This document shows, piece by piece, positions 23,655 through 36,281 of a stretch of DNA of 64,000 nt. The translations under genes were made by a program, and so were the position numbers. The notes beneath the pieces were generated by a model that was given only the letters and a program-made list of their open reading frames with translations, was not told the origin of the DNA and did no database searches. The stretch spans positions 312,001-376,000 of the forward strand of contig JAJEKV010000287.1 of NCBI GenBank assembly GCA_021234155.1, given 5' to 3'. Source of the DNA: Isoetes taiwanensis (taxonomy: Eukaryota > Streptophyta > Lycopodiopsida > Isoetales > Isoetaceae). Position 1 is the first letter of the stretch, and each line of letters opens with the position of its first letter.

Positions 23655-24110
23655 GCAAAAAGCAAGCAAGGATCACCCGCGGAGCAAGGAACACGAGGAG
23701 CGAGCAAGTAGCAAGATCAAGAGCAAGGAACAAGATCAAGTAGCAAGGAGCACGGGAATGAAGTAGCAAGGAACAAGGATCAAGATCAAGTAGCAAGAAA
23801 CAATGAACAAGAAGGAACAAGGAAGATCAAGGAGCAAGAAGCAAGGATCAAGATCAAGTAGCAAGGAACAAGATCAAGTAGCAAGATCAAGAGCAAGGAA
23901 CAAGATCAAGTAGCAAGGAACACGGGGAATGAAGTAGCAAGGACAAGGATCAAGATCAAGTAGCAAGAAGCAATGAACAAGGAAGATCAAGTAACAAGAA
24001 GATCAAGGAACAAGGAAGATCAAGTAGCAAGAAGATCAAGGAACAAGGAAGATGAAGGAGCAAGAAGCAAGGATCAAGATCAAGTAGCAAGGTGAAAAGT
24101 GAGGAGGAAA
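23655..24110. repeat. Minisatellite of AAGATCAAGTAGCAAGGA type
   Basis: Imperfect tandem units of about 15-30 bp repeat AAGATCAAGTAGCAAG and GGAACAAG. Copy B has the same array at 30,965-31,415. Unit lengths vary and there are no unique spacers, so it is not a CRISPR array. Confidence 0.8.
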
Positions 24111-24139
24111 GCAAGGTAAAAAGAATTTATAGCTCTGAA

Positions 24140-24235
24140 TCCAATAATGTTGAAGTATAATACCAATAATGTTGGATATAATACCAATAATCTTGCCGTA
24201 TAATACCAATAATGCCGGAAGTATTATACCAATAA
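24140..24235. repeat. AT-rich tandem repeat TATAATACCAATAAT
   Basis: About four units of ATAATACCAATAAT with a short variable joint occur here and at 31,450-31,545 in copy B. Confidence 0.65.
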
Positions 24236-24282
24236 TTCTACAAGCGACTATAAAGCGGCTCCATTCGATTGGTAGAAGTCAT

Positions 24283-24462
24283 TCATCTCCCATGGCTTAT
24301 AATATTTATGAAGATCGGTTTGAGACTATTATTTGCTCCATGAGCTACAATGATATTGTTCGGTGCATATATAAAGGTGTTAAGCTGGATCCCTACTTGC
24401 AATCCAAAGCTGATGGTCCTGAGTGTCATTGCCCTGGCCTTACTCGTGTTGTGACACGTTAA
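24283..24462 (+). CDS. Small possible ORF inside the transposon
   Basis: ATG GCT TAT AAT ... encodes about 56 residues, including MAYNIYED and CHCPGL, and stops at TAA 24,460-24,462. In copy B the frame shifts before the end. It lies between the third gene and the 3' end of the transposase gene, on the opposite strand. No homology is known to me; it may be spurious. Confidence 0.2.
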   Translation, partial: SSPMAYNIYEDRFETIICSMSYNDIVRCIYKGVKLDPYLQSKADGPECHCPGLTRVVTR

Positions 24463-24697
24463 CAGGGATTGAAGATGAGTGAATCATCGACTCTATAATG
24501 CCATCAATAATATGTGCATCTAAATTATATGTATGCCATCAATAATGTGTGCATCAGATGTAATGATGTGTATTAAACACCTATTATAAAAGATGTAAGG
24601 ATGTAGTATAAGCATAATGAAAGCTAATTGATGTATCGACTGGGTATTAATTGTCCAAAATGCTTAAGTATTATAGCAAAAGAAATTACATACATGA

Positions 24698-27548
24698 TTA
24701 TCGAGAACATGACTGAGATTGAGAGCTTTTAGCTAATGCTATGTCCCCCCACATGTCAACAATGTATTTTATCTGAACAGTCTTCGGTCTTTTGCCATTT
24801 GCATCCCATGCATAATGTATAGCATCTAACTTCTCATACCTTGATGGATCGATGGATTGGGTCTAACGTTTAGTTAAGCAGCCCTGTATAGTCACAACCA
24901 ACAGGCATCCACCATGATACATAAATGTGACCATAATTGGTAGACTCTGGATCTAGGATATCTTCTTTCAGCCAAAAAGCCCAACCCGCGTTGGAGTTTC
25001 ATCGTCTCTGTGTAGGACTAAAGCGAACATACCTTTAAGTAACATGTGCATGAGGATCGAACTCATCCATAGGTATTTTTGGGCCCATCTCCGGCCCACA
25101 ATACGTAGAGCAAAGGTCTTACAAACACCGCGGCTTCATCGACCTCGGAGTAAATCGCATTTGTAGAGGTTCTTGCCTTATGCGCAACCAAAGTTATCAT
25201 TTTGAGGTCGTCCCCGGAGATACATCTTCCAAACACAAAAGAATCTCGTTCGGTAATCCATAGTTGCTGAAATAACTTGTCGTGCAAACACACTATCTTC
25301 TTGATTTTTGCGGAAGGAATTCCATAATGCTATGTACTTGGCGATCTTTGTCACGGGCCAGGGAGATCTTTCAATGTCTTCCTTGGAGGGATATTTTTAG
25401 GCACCCCGTTGGTAATGTTGGCTCACCTTTTATTCCTTCCACATTCTTATTCCTTTTTCGGAATCCACTCTTTATGGGTTGGCGCATCTTATATTGCATA
25501 ATGGGCCATTTCCCATCCATTTTAAATCGGAATAGCAATGGGAGGGGTATGGCTGTTAGACGTTGGCCCTTATCGGGGATTATATCCTTGACAAAAGCCT
25601 TTCTAATCTGGAACTTCATCCACAAAAATATGGAACATGAGACTTTGCATTGCACTTGCTAAACAAGTAAAGCAACTTCGGGCAAAGTTAGAGCATCATC
25701 GATGAACTCATTAATGTCGAAAAGTTCCCAAACAATGCATCAATATCGCCACGAGTGTGCCCAACCATCGAGGAAGCCAACTCGAATCTCATCATGAATA
25801 CCTTAAGCCATGTCAAATAAGAGAGGTAGGAGAACACATATCTATTTTTATTTTGACCCGATGCATTATCCAACTGTAAGTAGAGATTTCGAGGAAGAGG
25901 ATAGCCTTCTAAGTAGGCACTAGAAGATGAAGGCATCTTCTCTTGTCATGCTTAGCTTATCTTTGAGTGGTCGAGTATCTTTTAGAGCTTGCATCAATTT
26001 GCAATCAGTAGTTCTCCGCTTCCACACGGATCACCACACTTGTCTTCTTTAGGCAACTCAAGATAGTGTAGGATCCTAGAAAGTGATCCAACATGAAAGT
26101 TTGAGTCATCCTTCCAAAGATCAAGAGAGAAATGGCCATAAGCCCGTCCACCATGACCATGTGTCAATGCTCTGTCAATTTTGCTCTTCAAGCGATCTCC
26201 TCTCCAAACAGGACTTTCTATGCGAGATGGTGACTTCTTGGTGTGAGTGTTTTGACCTGATCCATTTTATCATGTATTATGCAAAGGTGACTTTACTCAT
26301 TTAACGATGTGATAATGCACGCCAATGCCAATATTGACTCCTACGGAACGTTGTTCCAACATATGTGCCCCGCCGTTGAATTGAAAGGTTGCCTCTCCCT
26401 TGTATCTTTTGTTCTTTCCAATTTCTCGCTTGATGACTACACATATGTTACACTTGGAGAATCTTTGTATTTTTGCTATGCTGACGTCCGGAAACTCTTT
26501 CTTCCAAATATTGTAAAAGAGGGCAAGGTTACACTCTTTCTCGTCAATTCTTCCACCATGGCACCTACTTCCTTATGTATGCTCTTCTTATTAAGGATGG
26601 AAGGAAGTTTGCGAATATTCTCCCTTATATCATCCTTTTCCTTTTTGTTTCTATGTGGAATGCTCTCTGCATTCTCACTAATGAAGGTATCAAGCACACT
26701 TTCTCAGTAGCTAGTCGCAGATCTAGGCTTCTTAGAGCTCAGGGATACCATCTCACTTTTTCCACCTAACTCGAACCTCTTCCTCCAACTATAAAGCGTA
26801 GACCGAAAGCAACTCCTAAAACCCACGCGCCATGCGAATTGACAAGACTCCACCTGCAGAGACCACTACTTTCGACTCGACCGCGCCTGTATAAGTTACA
26901 CTCAACACATCAAAAACAAAGCGTATCCTCGCCTTTGCTTGATTGAGAATAAAATTCTTTTCTTAAGGCACATACTTGCTCTCGGCTCAGTTTTTGACAC
27001 ATTCGTCCTTGCGGCATGTTGATTTTAGAGCACTCTTGATTGACTTGGAAGCGCACATCCTCTCCTCCTTGCTATCCCCTTTGGTTTCCTCGACCCTCTT
27101 CACATGTGTATATTTCCTTTTCCTCTTGAATTGCTTCTCAACATCGGCTTCCAAGCACTCAACTTCTAAGACATCATGTTCGAGCAGCTCGAGCTTGTAA
27201 ATGTTATTGAAACTGTCCTACCATCATGAAGCAAAACATCATGGGTCGCCTCAAAGACAAGCATGGCGGTGACCTGATATTTTGGTTTCCGTTGGATCTA
27301 TTATATTACCCACTGAAAGCCCGACCTTTGATACACCCAAGAACTCATCGTCTATAGCATCCTGAGGATCACTAAAGACTATATTCGCCTCCGAATATTT
27401 AGATTCAATGCAGGAGTGAAGAATGTAGCATGGCAAACCTAATAGATCTGTTCTGATTTTCCTCCCATGAAGAGTGGTTCTATTCAAAATATGGCCCCGG
27501 GCAACAATTGTCCTTCCGACGAATAGGTTGTACAGGGGAAAATTGAAC
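24698..27548 (-). pseudogene. DUF7869-type transposase gene, copy A
   Basis: Same gene as at 31,999-35,345, but the first exon is missing because the duplicated unit ends inside intron 1. Exon 2 would start at 27,548 after the acceptor GATTGAAACAG; the stop is TAA at 24,698-24,700. It keeps the block from LPRNLYLQLDN to GHTRGDIDALFG (about 25,740-25,890). Several small indels shift the frame, for example just before and after the HTRGDID segment where copy B reads through. Conversely, copy A seems better than copy B in other places. The differences suggest sequence error rather than two independently decayed genes. Confidence 0.65.
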
Positions 27549-27669
27549 CTGTTTCAATCAAGCAAGGCGACACTTTTTAGAACATATGAATTAGACGAAA
27601 AATAAGCAATAAACAAGCAAAAATGGCGCCAACAAGTACAAAAGAATAAATTTTGATGTAAATTTGGAG

Positions 27670-27766
27670 GTAAATGGCGCCGTGGCGCCATTTGGTCGAA
27701 ATGGTGCACTTGGATCAAATGGCGCAGGCGCCATTTGTTCCTGGCGCCATTTGATCCAAGTGCTCT
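27670..27766. repeat. GGCGCC palindromes at the duplication junction
   Basis: Contains AAATGGCGCC half sites and a longer inverted repeat: GCACTTGGATCAAATGGCG at about 27,707 pairs with its complement at about 27,746-27,763. The junction to copy B falls at the edge of this hairpin. The arrangement differs from the matching part of copy B (34,960-35,078). Confidence 0.7.
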
Positions 27767-29857
27767 GGATCAAAAGTTATGATAAGAAATGTGTTCCCGG
27801 CGGGGAAACTGCACTACATGCACCCTTCAAGCCCTTCATGTGCCCATTATGCACCACACACACAAAAAGAGGGCTTTTGTTGTGAGCCATTGGTTGTTGA
27901 CCATTGAAAAAAAGGCTAAAATCAATGGCCCTTCATGTGCCCATTATGCACCACACGCACAAAAAAAGGGCTTTTGTTGTGAGTCATTGGTTGTTGACCA
28001 TTGAAAAAAAAAAGGCTAAAATCAATGGCTCAGAAATGGTGCACTCTAGATGTACGCATTAGTACATCCATTTGAATACATCACAAAATCGTAGGAAAAC
28101 CTTAGTGAAAAGCGTACAAAAACACAAAGAAAACCCCCTGTTATTATGCTACATATTCAAGTTTCATAGTTGCTGGACAAAATGGAGTGTTGGCTGAAGG
28201 AGAAATGCTATTAGTTGGAGATCTTGAAAACCTAAAGATTCAATCGAAAAAGCAAATGACGAGTTATATCTCTTATAAAACAAATGAAGAAATTTACAAA
28301 TTCTCATACCTTCCCAGGTTGGTTATGTGGATTTAGGCTGCTTATGGCCCATGGTAATGGCCACTGCTTTTCATCTTTCTTTAATGTACTCTCCGGCACC
28401 AAAACCCTTTGACAGTTTTTTCCTACAAGATATCCTCTAGAAGAATTAAACATGATGACATATACAATATTCAGCAAGTTGAATTTTGTTGAATATTGAT
28501 TTAGTTCACAACTACAAAGTACTCACAAAGTTTGAATCGCACGTCTGGAATCACCTTTTTTTGCGCTCAATCCTGTAAAATTTCAGCCATTCTCTGTTTA
28601 GCATACTATCATTCTGGCAAGAGATATTCTAAGTGCTTTATGACAGAACAAACTCTGGACAATATCAAATATTCCAGTTATGGCCAAATTAGTTAAAATA
28701 GATGTTCTTTGCCACAACATAATAATAAAGTCGAGACAAATGAATATTTCTACCAACACGATCCATTTAGACATTCTTGCATAGTTATAACTGACCTTGT
28801 CATATCTTCTCAATTATGCAAATGCCTAATTCTGAAACAACTCATCTTGTTTGCGGCTGGAATTTATATCTTTCCTTCTGTTGTAAAACTATAAAAAAAA
28901 CATGACTGCTTAAAATTGAAGTACCTTCCCAATTAGTGCTCAAGAAACTTCAAACATCTCTGCACATTTAAAAAAAAATCAAGATCGGGCAAACTCAGAT
29001 GGTCTGAATGAGGAACTTTTGATCCATGCACATGCATATATAAAATGTGCAATATAGGTGAACAAATGAACAAATGAAAGCTTTATCACAAAGCAAGGCT
29101 TATAACTATGAGTTGTTTGATGCAGAGAATTAAAAAAGAAATTTTCAATTGAATCGTCCTGATAAAGACGAATCATGGCATTTTCCCTTATTGCATCACG
29201 TTAAAAGAGTGGAATTTTATTATTTATTTGGCTTAAGCAAGGCAATGGCTAGTTTAACATAATGATGAAACAATATGTACATAAACTTACGGTTTTGGCT
29301 GAAATATTCAAGCTAGAACGTGATAAATCGTCCATTGTTCTTTTCAAGTCTGCGTAGCTTCAATAGTTGGTATCAAGCGGTACCCGACCTTCATTGACAT
29401 AATTCAAAAATCAGCTCTACCGGATCAACAAGCAATTGCATGCAAAAGATAATTGTAGCATATTTACTACACGGATATGAAAGAATGGCATATTACCTCG
29501 GTTTCACGACATTTTCACCGGTGAAATGCGTGTGTAGAGCTCAACAATGAAATGCCAATCCAATCTTTGCAAATCGGATACAAAAACCAAAGCTAAATAT
29601 AAAAATACGGAGATTGGCTTAGGAGGCGGTGATGTCTTCACCCGCCGTGCCAAAACTACCTAGAATTAACTTGGTATTTTGCTGCTCCTCTTTCAATCAT
29701 GGAAATTCCAAATTTCGTCCCATAAGAAGCGGGATATCAAGAGGAGATATCATTGAAAATTCAAAATATCCCGCTAGGGGCAAAGGGAACACCGCATGCG
29801 TCTGCACATGTGGCGTTCTGACCTGGAAATCAATGCCTTCTGATTTTATAAAGAAGA

Positions 29858-29888
29858 CTAGAAACGCGTGCCCGGCGATGCCGGGCAT
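29858..29888 (-). mobile_element. Helitron 3' terminus (reverse strand), copy B
   Basis: CTAG at 29,858-29,861 and the hairpin with GCCCGGC/GCCGGGC arms are identical to the terminus at 22,560. The host Helitron body continues right and is interrupted by the transposon at 30,094. Confidence 0.7.
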
Positions 29889-30093
29889 TTGTCATGGATG
29901 TATGGAATGCATTTTTGGCAAAATATGTTTCAGGTGCATAGACACATATAGATCGAGAACAAAGCATTTTAGTGTTGTAGCAAACCATTGGTTGTTGATC
30001 ATTTGCACCACACGCACAAAAGAGGGCTTTTGTTGTGAGCCATTGGTTGTTGACCATTATGCACCACACGCACAAAAAAGGGGCTTTTGTTGT

Positions 30094-30122
30094 AAGCACA
30101 ATTTCATTATAATGGGAAAATT
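30094..30122 (+). repeat. Left terminal inverted repeat, copy B
   Basis: Identical to the copy A end at 22,798. It is preceded by TTGT and followed 53 bp inside by the 47-bp subterminal repeats. Confidence 0.75.
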
Positions 30123-30384
30123 TTTAGTAAACTGGAATTTTTTTATGACCTTATGCAGGGGTTGTATACACGTGTACAGTACCCTGTATCATAGACCTTA
30201 TGCAGGGGTTGTATACACGTGTACAATACCACGTATCATAGACCTTATCTGAGGGGTTGTATACCGCGTGCGATGCCCGTGTATCATCATGAGAGAACAT
30301 AATAACACGGTATCATATACCAACTTTCAAACACAATAGAGACCGAAGTATGAACTATGTATGTCCCTATTAACCTTCCCCCAG

Positions 30385-31000
30385 GTTCCTAACCCCTTCC
30401 CCTTTCCCTTCCCCTGCGAGGTCTAACCCATGCATCGGGTTAGAAACCCGAGCTCACGCATATCGAAACTGATTCTTCCCACCATATGGGGTACCTAGTC
30501 ATTGCAAAAAAAGTAATTCCACGGGATGATACTCACGAGAAGAAGAAGCGGACCCAACTCCACAAAGCTGTTGTACTCATTGTAAATGCGTCCTAATAAG
30601 GCAATACATCTGTCCCTTACAAATTTCATGAATGAACTCTGATATGTATTGATCCAGCATGAAGAAGAGGCCTCAATTGTTGTAGCATCTTGTCCAGAAA
30701 AGGAGGGGGTTCAAGAATTCCCCTCATTGCAAGTCTCCTATAACATTCAGATGGATTAATTTCCATCAGTGGCTCGTGACCACAATCAAATCGCTCTAGA
30801 ATGAAGTTGATCAACTCCATTGCAAGCTCCTTGGTGGGACTGTGGCGCAACCTCCACTCTAAGAAATTGTCAAATAGCTCATGGTTCGGGCTGCCACGAG
30901 AATGCACAGGGCATGCTGCGAGCCTGCAGGTAACCCGGGGAGGATTGGGTCCAATCATTTGCAAAAGCAAGCAAGGATCACCAACCAGGCAAGGAACACC
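30385..31000 (-). CDS. Possible third transposon gene, copy B
   Basis: Second copy of the frame at 23,089-23,640. Here the N-terminal part reads through without a break (NHELFDNFLEWRLRH to FLDKMLQQLRPLLHAG, about 30,660-30,910), whereas the C-terminal part is frameshifted. Using both copies, the product is at least 150 residues. No family is recognised. Its position beside the left end and its conservation between copies are the reasons to list it. Confidence 0.4.
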
Positions 31001-31415
31001 TGGAGGCGAGCAAGTAGCAAGATCAAGAGCAGGAACAAGATCAAGTAGCAAGGAACCTTGGGGAATGAAGTAGCAAGGAACAAGGATCAAGATCAAGTAG
31101 CAAGAAGCAATGAACAAGAAGGAACAAGGAAGATCAAGGAGCAAGAAGCAAGGATCAAGATCAAGTAGCAAGGAACAAGATCAAGTAGCAAGATCAAGAG
31201 CAAGGAACAAGATCAAGTAGCAAGGAACACGGGGAATGAAGTAGCAAGGACAAGGATCAAGATCAAGTAGCAAGAAGCAATGAACAAGGAAGATCAAGTA
31301 ACAAGAAGATCAAGGAACAAGGAAGATCAAGTAGCAAGAAGATCAAGGAACAAAGGAAGATGAAGGAGCAAAGAAGCAAGGATCAAGATCAAGTAGCAAG
31401 GTGAAAAGTGAGGAG
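30965..31415. repeat. Minisatellite of AAGATCAAGTAGCAAGGA type, copy B
   Basis: Same array as 23,655-24,110, with small differences. Confidence 0.8.
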
Positions 31416-31998
31416 TGAAAGCAAGGTAAAAGAATTTATAGCTCTGAATCCAATAATGTTGAAGTATAATACCAATAATGTTGACGTATAATACCAATAA
31501 TCTTGACATATAATACCAATATCTTTGAAGTATTATACCAATAATTCTAGCGACTATAAAAGCAGCTCCATTCGGTGGTAGAAGTCATTCATCTCCCATG
31601 GCTTATAATATTTATGAAGATGGGTTTGAGACTATTATTTGCTCCATGAGCTACAATGATATTGTTGATTGCATATATAAAGGTGTTAATTTTGGATCCT
31701 ACTTGCAATCCAATTTGATGGTCACGAGTGTCATTGCCCTGGCCTTACTCGTGTTGTGACACGTTAACAGGGATTGAAGATGAGTGAATCATCGACTCTA
31801 TAATGCCATCAATAATATGTGCATCTAAATTATATGTATGCCATCAATAATGTGTGCATCAGATGTAATGATGTGTATTAAACACCTATTATAAAAGATG
31901 TAAGGATGTAGTATAAGCATAATGAAAGCTAATTGATGTATTGGGTATTAATTGTCCAAAATGCTTAAGTATTATAGCAAAAGAAATTACATACATGA

Positions 31999-34900
31999 TT
32001 ATCGAGAACATGACTGAGATTGAGAGCTTTTAGCTAATGCTATGTCCCCCCACATGTCAACAATGTATTTTATCTGAACAGTCTTCGGTCTTTTGCCATT
32101 TGCATCCCATGCATAATGTATAGCATCTAACTTCTCATACCTTGATGGATCGATGGATTGGGTCGTAGCGTTTAGTTAAGCCTTTGTATAGTCACAACCA
32201 GCGGGCATCCACCATGATACATAAATGTGACCATAATTGGTAGACTCGGATCTAGGATATCTTCTTACGTAAAGCCCAACCACGTTGGAGTTTCATCGAT
32301 CTCCGGTGGGACTAAAGCGAACATACCTTTCGTAACATGTGCATGAGGATCGAACTCATCCATAGGTAACCTTCTTGGGGGCCCATCTGGCCCCAATCGT
32401 GGCAAAGGTCTTACAAGCCTGGTGGCTTCATCGACCCTCTGGAGTAAATGCGGCTTGTAGAGGTTCTTGCCTTGTGCGCAACCAAAAGTTATCATTTTGA
32501 GGTCGTCACGGAGATACATCTTCCAAACACAAAAGAATCTCGTTCGATGAATCCATAGTTGCTTTGTAATTGTCGTGCAAACACACTATCTTCTTGATTT
32601 TTGCAGAAGGAATTCCATAATGCTATGTACTTGCTGATGCTGTCTGCCAGGCCAGGGAGATCTTTCAATGTCTTCCTTGGAGGGATATTTTTAGGCACCC
32701 CTGTTGGTAATGTTGGCTCACCTTTTTATTCCTTCCACATTCTTATTCCTTTTTCTGGAATCCACTCTTTATGGGTTGGCCGCATCTTATATTGCATAAT
32801 GGGCCATTTCCCATCCATTTTAAATCGGAATAGCAATGGGTCGGTATGGCCTGTTAGACGTTGGCCCTTATCAGGGATTATATCCCTTGACAAAGCCTTT
32901 CTAATCTGGAACTTCATCCACAAAATATGGAACATGAGACTTTGCATTGCACTTGCTAAACAAGTAAAGCAACTCAGGCAAAGTTAGAGCATCTGATGAA
33001 CTCATTAATGTCGAAAAGTTCCCAAACAATGCATCAATATCGTCACGAGTGTGCCCAACCATCAGGAAGCCAACCTGAATCTCATCGAATACCTTAAGCC
33101 ATGTCAAATAAGAGAGGTAGGAGAACACATATCTATTTTTATTTTGACCCGATGCATTATCCAACTGTAAGTAGAGATTTCGAGGAAGAGGATAGCCTTC
33201 TAAGTAGGCACTAGAAGATGAAGGCATCTTCTCTTGTGTCTGCGCTAGCTTATGCTGTAGTGGTCGAGTATCTTTTAGAGCTTGCATCAATTTGCAATCT
33301 GTGGTTACGCTTCCCACCAGGATCACCACACTTGTCTTCTTAGGCAACTCAAGATAGTGTAGGATCCTAGAAAGTGATCCAACATGAAAGTTTGAGTCAT
33401 CCTTCCAAAGATCAAAGAGAAATGGCCATAAGCCCGTCCACCATGACCATGTGTCAATGCTCTGTCAAAATTTTGCTCTTCAAGCGATCTCCTCTCCAAA
33501 CAGACTTTGAGATGGTGACTTCTTGGTGTGAGTGTTTTGACCTGATCCATTTATCATGTATTATGCAAAGGTGACTTTCTCGCGAGCGATGTGATAATGC
33601 ACGCCAATGCCAATATTGACTCCCTCTGAGGAGCGTTGTTCCAACATATGTGCCCGCCGTTGAATTGAAAGGTTCGCCTCTCCCTTGTATCTTTTGTTCT
33701 TTCCAATTTACCTTGATGACTACACATATGTTACACTTGGAGAATCTTTGTATTTTTGCTATCTTTGACTCACGGAAACTCTTTCTTCCAAATATTGTAA
33801 AAGAGGGCAAGGTTACACTCTTTTTCTGTCAATTCTTCCACCATGGCACCCACTTCCTTATGTATGCTCTTCTTATTAAGGATGGAAGGTTTTTGCGAAT
33901 ATTCTCCCTTATATCATCCTTTCCTTTTTGCTTCTATGTGGAATGCTCTGCATTCTCACTAATGAAGGTATCAAGCACACTTTACGTAGCTAGTGTCGCG
34001 AGATCTAGGCTTCTTAGAGCACATATTACCATACTCCGCCGTTTTCCACCTAACTTCGAACCTCTTCCTCCAACTATAAAGCGTGGCACGAGCAACTCCC
34101 TAAAGCCCAGCGCCATGCGAATTGGTGTGACCCTCCTCCGGAGACCACTACTTTCGACTCGGCTGCCTGTGTATAAGTTACACTCAACACATCAAAAAAA
34201 AAGCGTAATCCACGGCCTTTGCTTGATTGAGAATAAAATTCTTTTCTTAAGGCACATACTTGCTCTCGGCTCAGTTTTTTGACACATTCGTCCTTGCAGC
34301 ATGTTGATTTTAGAGCACTCTTGATTGACTTGGAAGCGCACATCCTCTCCTCCTTGCTATCCCCCTTTGGTTTCCTCCTGACCCTCTTCACATGTGTATA
34401 TTTCCTTTTCCTCTTGAATTGCTTCTCAACATCAGCTTCCAAGCACTCAACTTCTAAGACATCATGTTCGAGAGCAGCTCGAGCTTGTAAATGTTGTGAA
34501 ACTGTCCTACCATCATGAAGCAAAACATCATGGGTCGCCTCTCAGCACAAGCATGACGTGACCTGATATTTTGGTTTCCCGTTGGATCTATTATATTACC
34601 CACTGAAAGCCCGACCTTTGATACACCCAAGAACTCATCGTCTATAGCATCCTGAGGATCACTAAAGACTATATTCGCCTCCGAATATTTAGATTCAATG
34701 CAGGAGTGAAGAATGTAGCATGGCAAACCTAATAGATCTGTTCTGATTTTCCTCCCATGAAGAGTGGTTCTATTCAAAATATGGCCCCGGGCAACAATTG
34801 TCCTTCCGACGAATAGGTTGTACAGGGGAAAATTGAACCTGTTTCAATCAAGCAAGGCGACACTTTTTAGAACATATGAATTAGACGAAAAATAAGCAAT

Positions 34901-35345
34901 AAACAAGCAAAAATGGCGCCAACAAGTACAAAAGAATAAATTTTGATGTAAATTTGGAGGTAAATGGCGCCATGGCTCCATTTGGCTCGAATGACGCTAT
35001 GGCGCCATTCAGACCAAAACACCATTTTAGTGGTGTATTTGGACCAGAATGGCGCCCTGGCGCCATTTGATCCAAGTGGGTGCCATGGGGCAATTTGGCT
35101 TAGCTCCATCACAAAATCTACATGAGGTGCCTATGTTATGCATTCTTGCTCCCATTGCTGTATATGTGTCAATAAGAGCAGGCATGCATAACATGGGCAC
35201 CCCATGCCAACTTTGCAATTGAAACTAAGGTTCTTAGTGTCCTAGCAGTATGAATATCAGCATTTGAACACGCTATACACATGGCAGCAATAGAACATAA
35301 TTCCTACCAGAAATAGTTGACTTACTTGATATTAGACAGATCCAT
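31999..35345 (-). CDS. Putative DDE transposase, DUF7869 family
   Basis: Exon 1 is 20 nt (35,345-35,326, starting ATG, encoding MDLSNI); its donor GTAAGTC and the acceptor GATTGAAACAG before 34,838 leave matching phases. Exon 2 runs to TAA at 31,999-32,001, giving about 950 codons. Domains in order: an N-terminal segment (LFVGRTIVARGHIL), a CC-x3-C cluster near residue 190, HDKMDQ near 436, LQLDN near 570, GHTRDDIDALFG near 605, and a C-terminal WGDIALA. LQLDN...GHTxxDID is the signature of DUF7869 proteins, taken to be RNase H-fold transposases; where relatives have GHTHED this has GHTRDD. Several one- to three-base differences from copy A shift the frame. It diverges from the ParB-like gene across a shared promoter region. 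Confidence 0.7.
34839..35325 (-). promoter_or_regulatory. Intron 1 of the transposase gene with GGCGCC palindromes
   Basis: The intron holds AAATGGCGCCAT-type sites at about 34,966-35,075 and a 25-bp motif at 35,129-35,153 that is the exact reverse complement of one at 37,003-37,027 in the first intron of the ParB-like gene. Both genes of the element therefore start with a short ATG exon and a palindrome-bearing intron carrying the same motif. This symmetry suggests shared regulation, possibly by an element-encoded DNA-binding protein. Confidence 0.6.
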
Positions 35346-36281
35346 AGTGGTATGTACTGGAACAGTAGATCGAACAGGGAAAAAAAGCCGATCCCAGCAG
35401 ATGACTTCGCAGAGAACTGAGCGCTAAGAAGAAAGCGCCAAGAATCACGATGGGATTCACGTGGCGCCAATAATCACACAGGATTTCTGTGGCCAAGAAG
35501 AAAGCGCCCGACAAAGACGCATGCACCTTGCAAAGTTTACGCCTAGGCGCTGAAAAAAAGTCGCTTTATAATGGCGGCCCGGCTGAAAACGAAAGTAGAC
35601 CAGTTGAAGCGCTGAACCGTGCGCAAAGCGTTCGCGTTATTACCATAATTAAGCTTTAAGAGGAGCACGGGCGACAAAGAGGGCTTTAAATGCAAAGTGC
35701 AATTTTAAAAGCGGGACGATTCAAATTTAGACAGTGTGATCAAATTTCAAATTACGGGCGGGAATTTTGAATTTTATGTCAATTGCACAGGTGGCAAGTT
35801 TTCAAATTACGGGCGGGATTTTTGAATTTTATGTTCAAATTTGGGCGGGCGGGCGGAAGGGCGGGAAATATTCGAATTTTAAAGTTCAAATTTGGGCGGG
35901 CATGGGCGCCTGGACCGCCACGGGCATGGGCGGGCATGGGCGCCTAGACCGCCACGGGCATGGGCGGGCATGGGCGGCTGGGCGGGCATGGGCGCCTGGA
36001 CCGCCGCGGGCCCTAGTTGGCCGCCTGTGGTACAGCAGACAGCAAGCGGCCAAAGTTAGTTATGCGTCATTGTTTTTCTGGAGGACCTCATTTTTTTTTT
36101 TCGTTTTTGATTCCAGCTCTCAGCGCCTCGATCTTAGCCGCCAGCGCCTAGCGCCCAGCGCCTCGAGCAACCCTTTTTTGGCCTCTGGTTTTAGCATTTT
36201 CTGGCGCCATTTCCCAACAGTTCAGCGCCTCACCCCATCCAGCTACACACAAGTTTCCGGGCCAAAATCAAGGCGCTCGAA
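35346..36281. promoter_or_regulatory. Divergent promoter region between the two transposon genes
   Basis: About 0.94 kb separates the two ATGs. It includes direct repeats of CAAATTACGGGCGGGA with TTTTGAATTTTATGT (about 35,745-35,850), a GC-rich run of GGGCATGGGCG units (about 35,830-36,010), and many AGCGCC words before the ParB-like start (about 36,110-36,280). The second copy is at 42,504-43,328. No clear TATA box is seen next to either ATG. Confidence 0.55.

Larger units (their letters stand above)
20472..27762. repeat. Left duplicated unit, copy A (7.29 kb)
   Basis: This is repeated in tandem as copy B (27,765-35,078) with a 7,293-bp offset. It starts at CTGGATCAAAAG and ends at GATCCAAGTG. 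Contents, left to right: Helitron subterminal modules, captured gene debris, a reverse-strand Helitron 3' end, the left end of the large transposon, a possible third gene, and the DUF7869 gene without its first exon. The last 100 bp differ from copy B in the arrangement of GGCGCC palindromes. Both copies show scattered small differences. Confidence 0.85.
27765..35078. repeat. Left duplicated unit, copy B
   Basis: This tandem repeat of 20,472-27,762 is the copy that runs on into the unique centre of the transposon (35,079-35,450). It therefore holds the left half of the only contiguous transposon. It includes Helitron modules at 27.81-28.15 kb, captured debris at 28.16-29.86 kb, and the Helitron 3' end at 29,858. 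Confidence 0.85.

Noticed and set aside
23655-24110. Possible CRISPR-like array
   Set aside because: Units are short, imperfect and contiguous with no unique spacers of constant length; it is a minisatellite.
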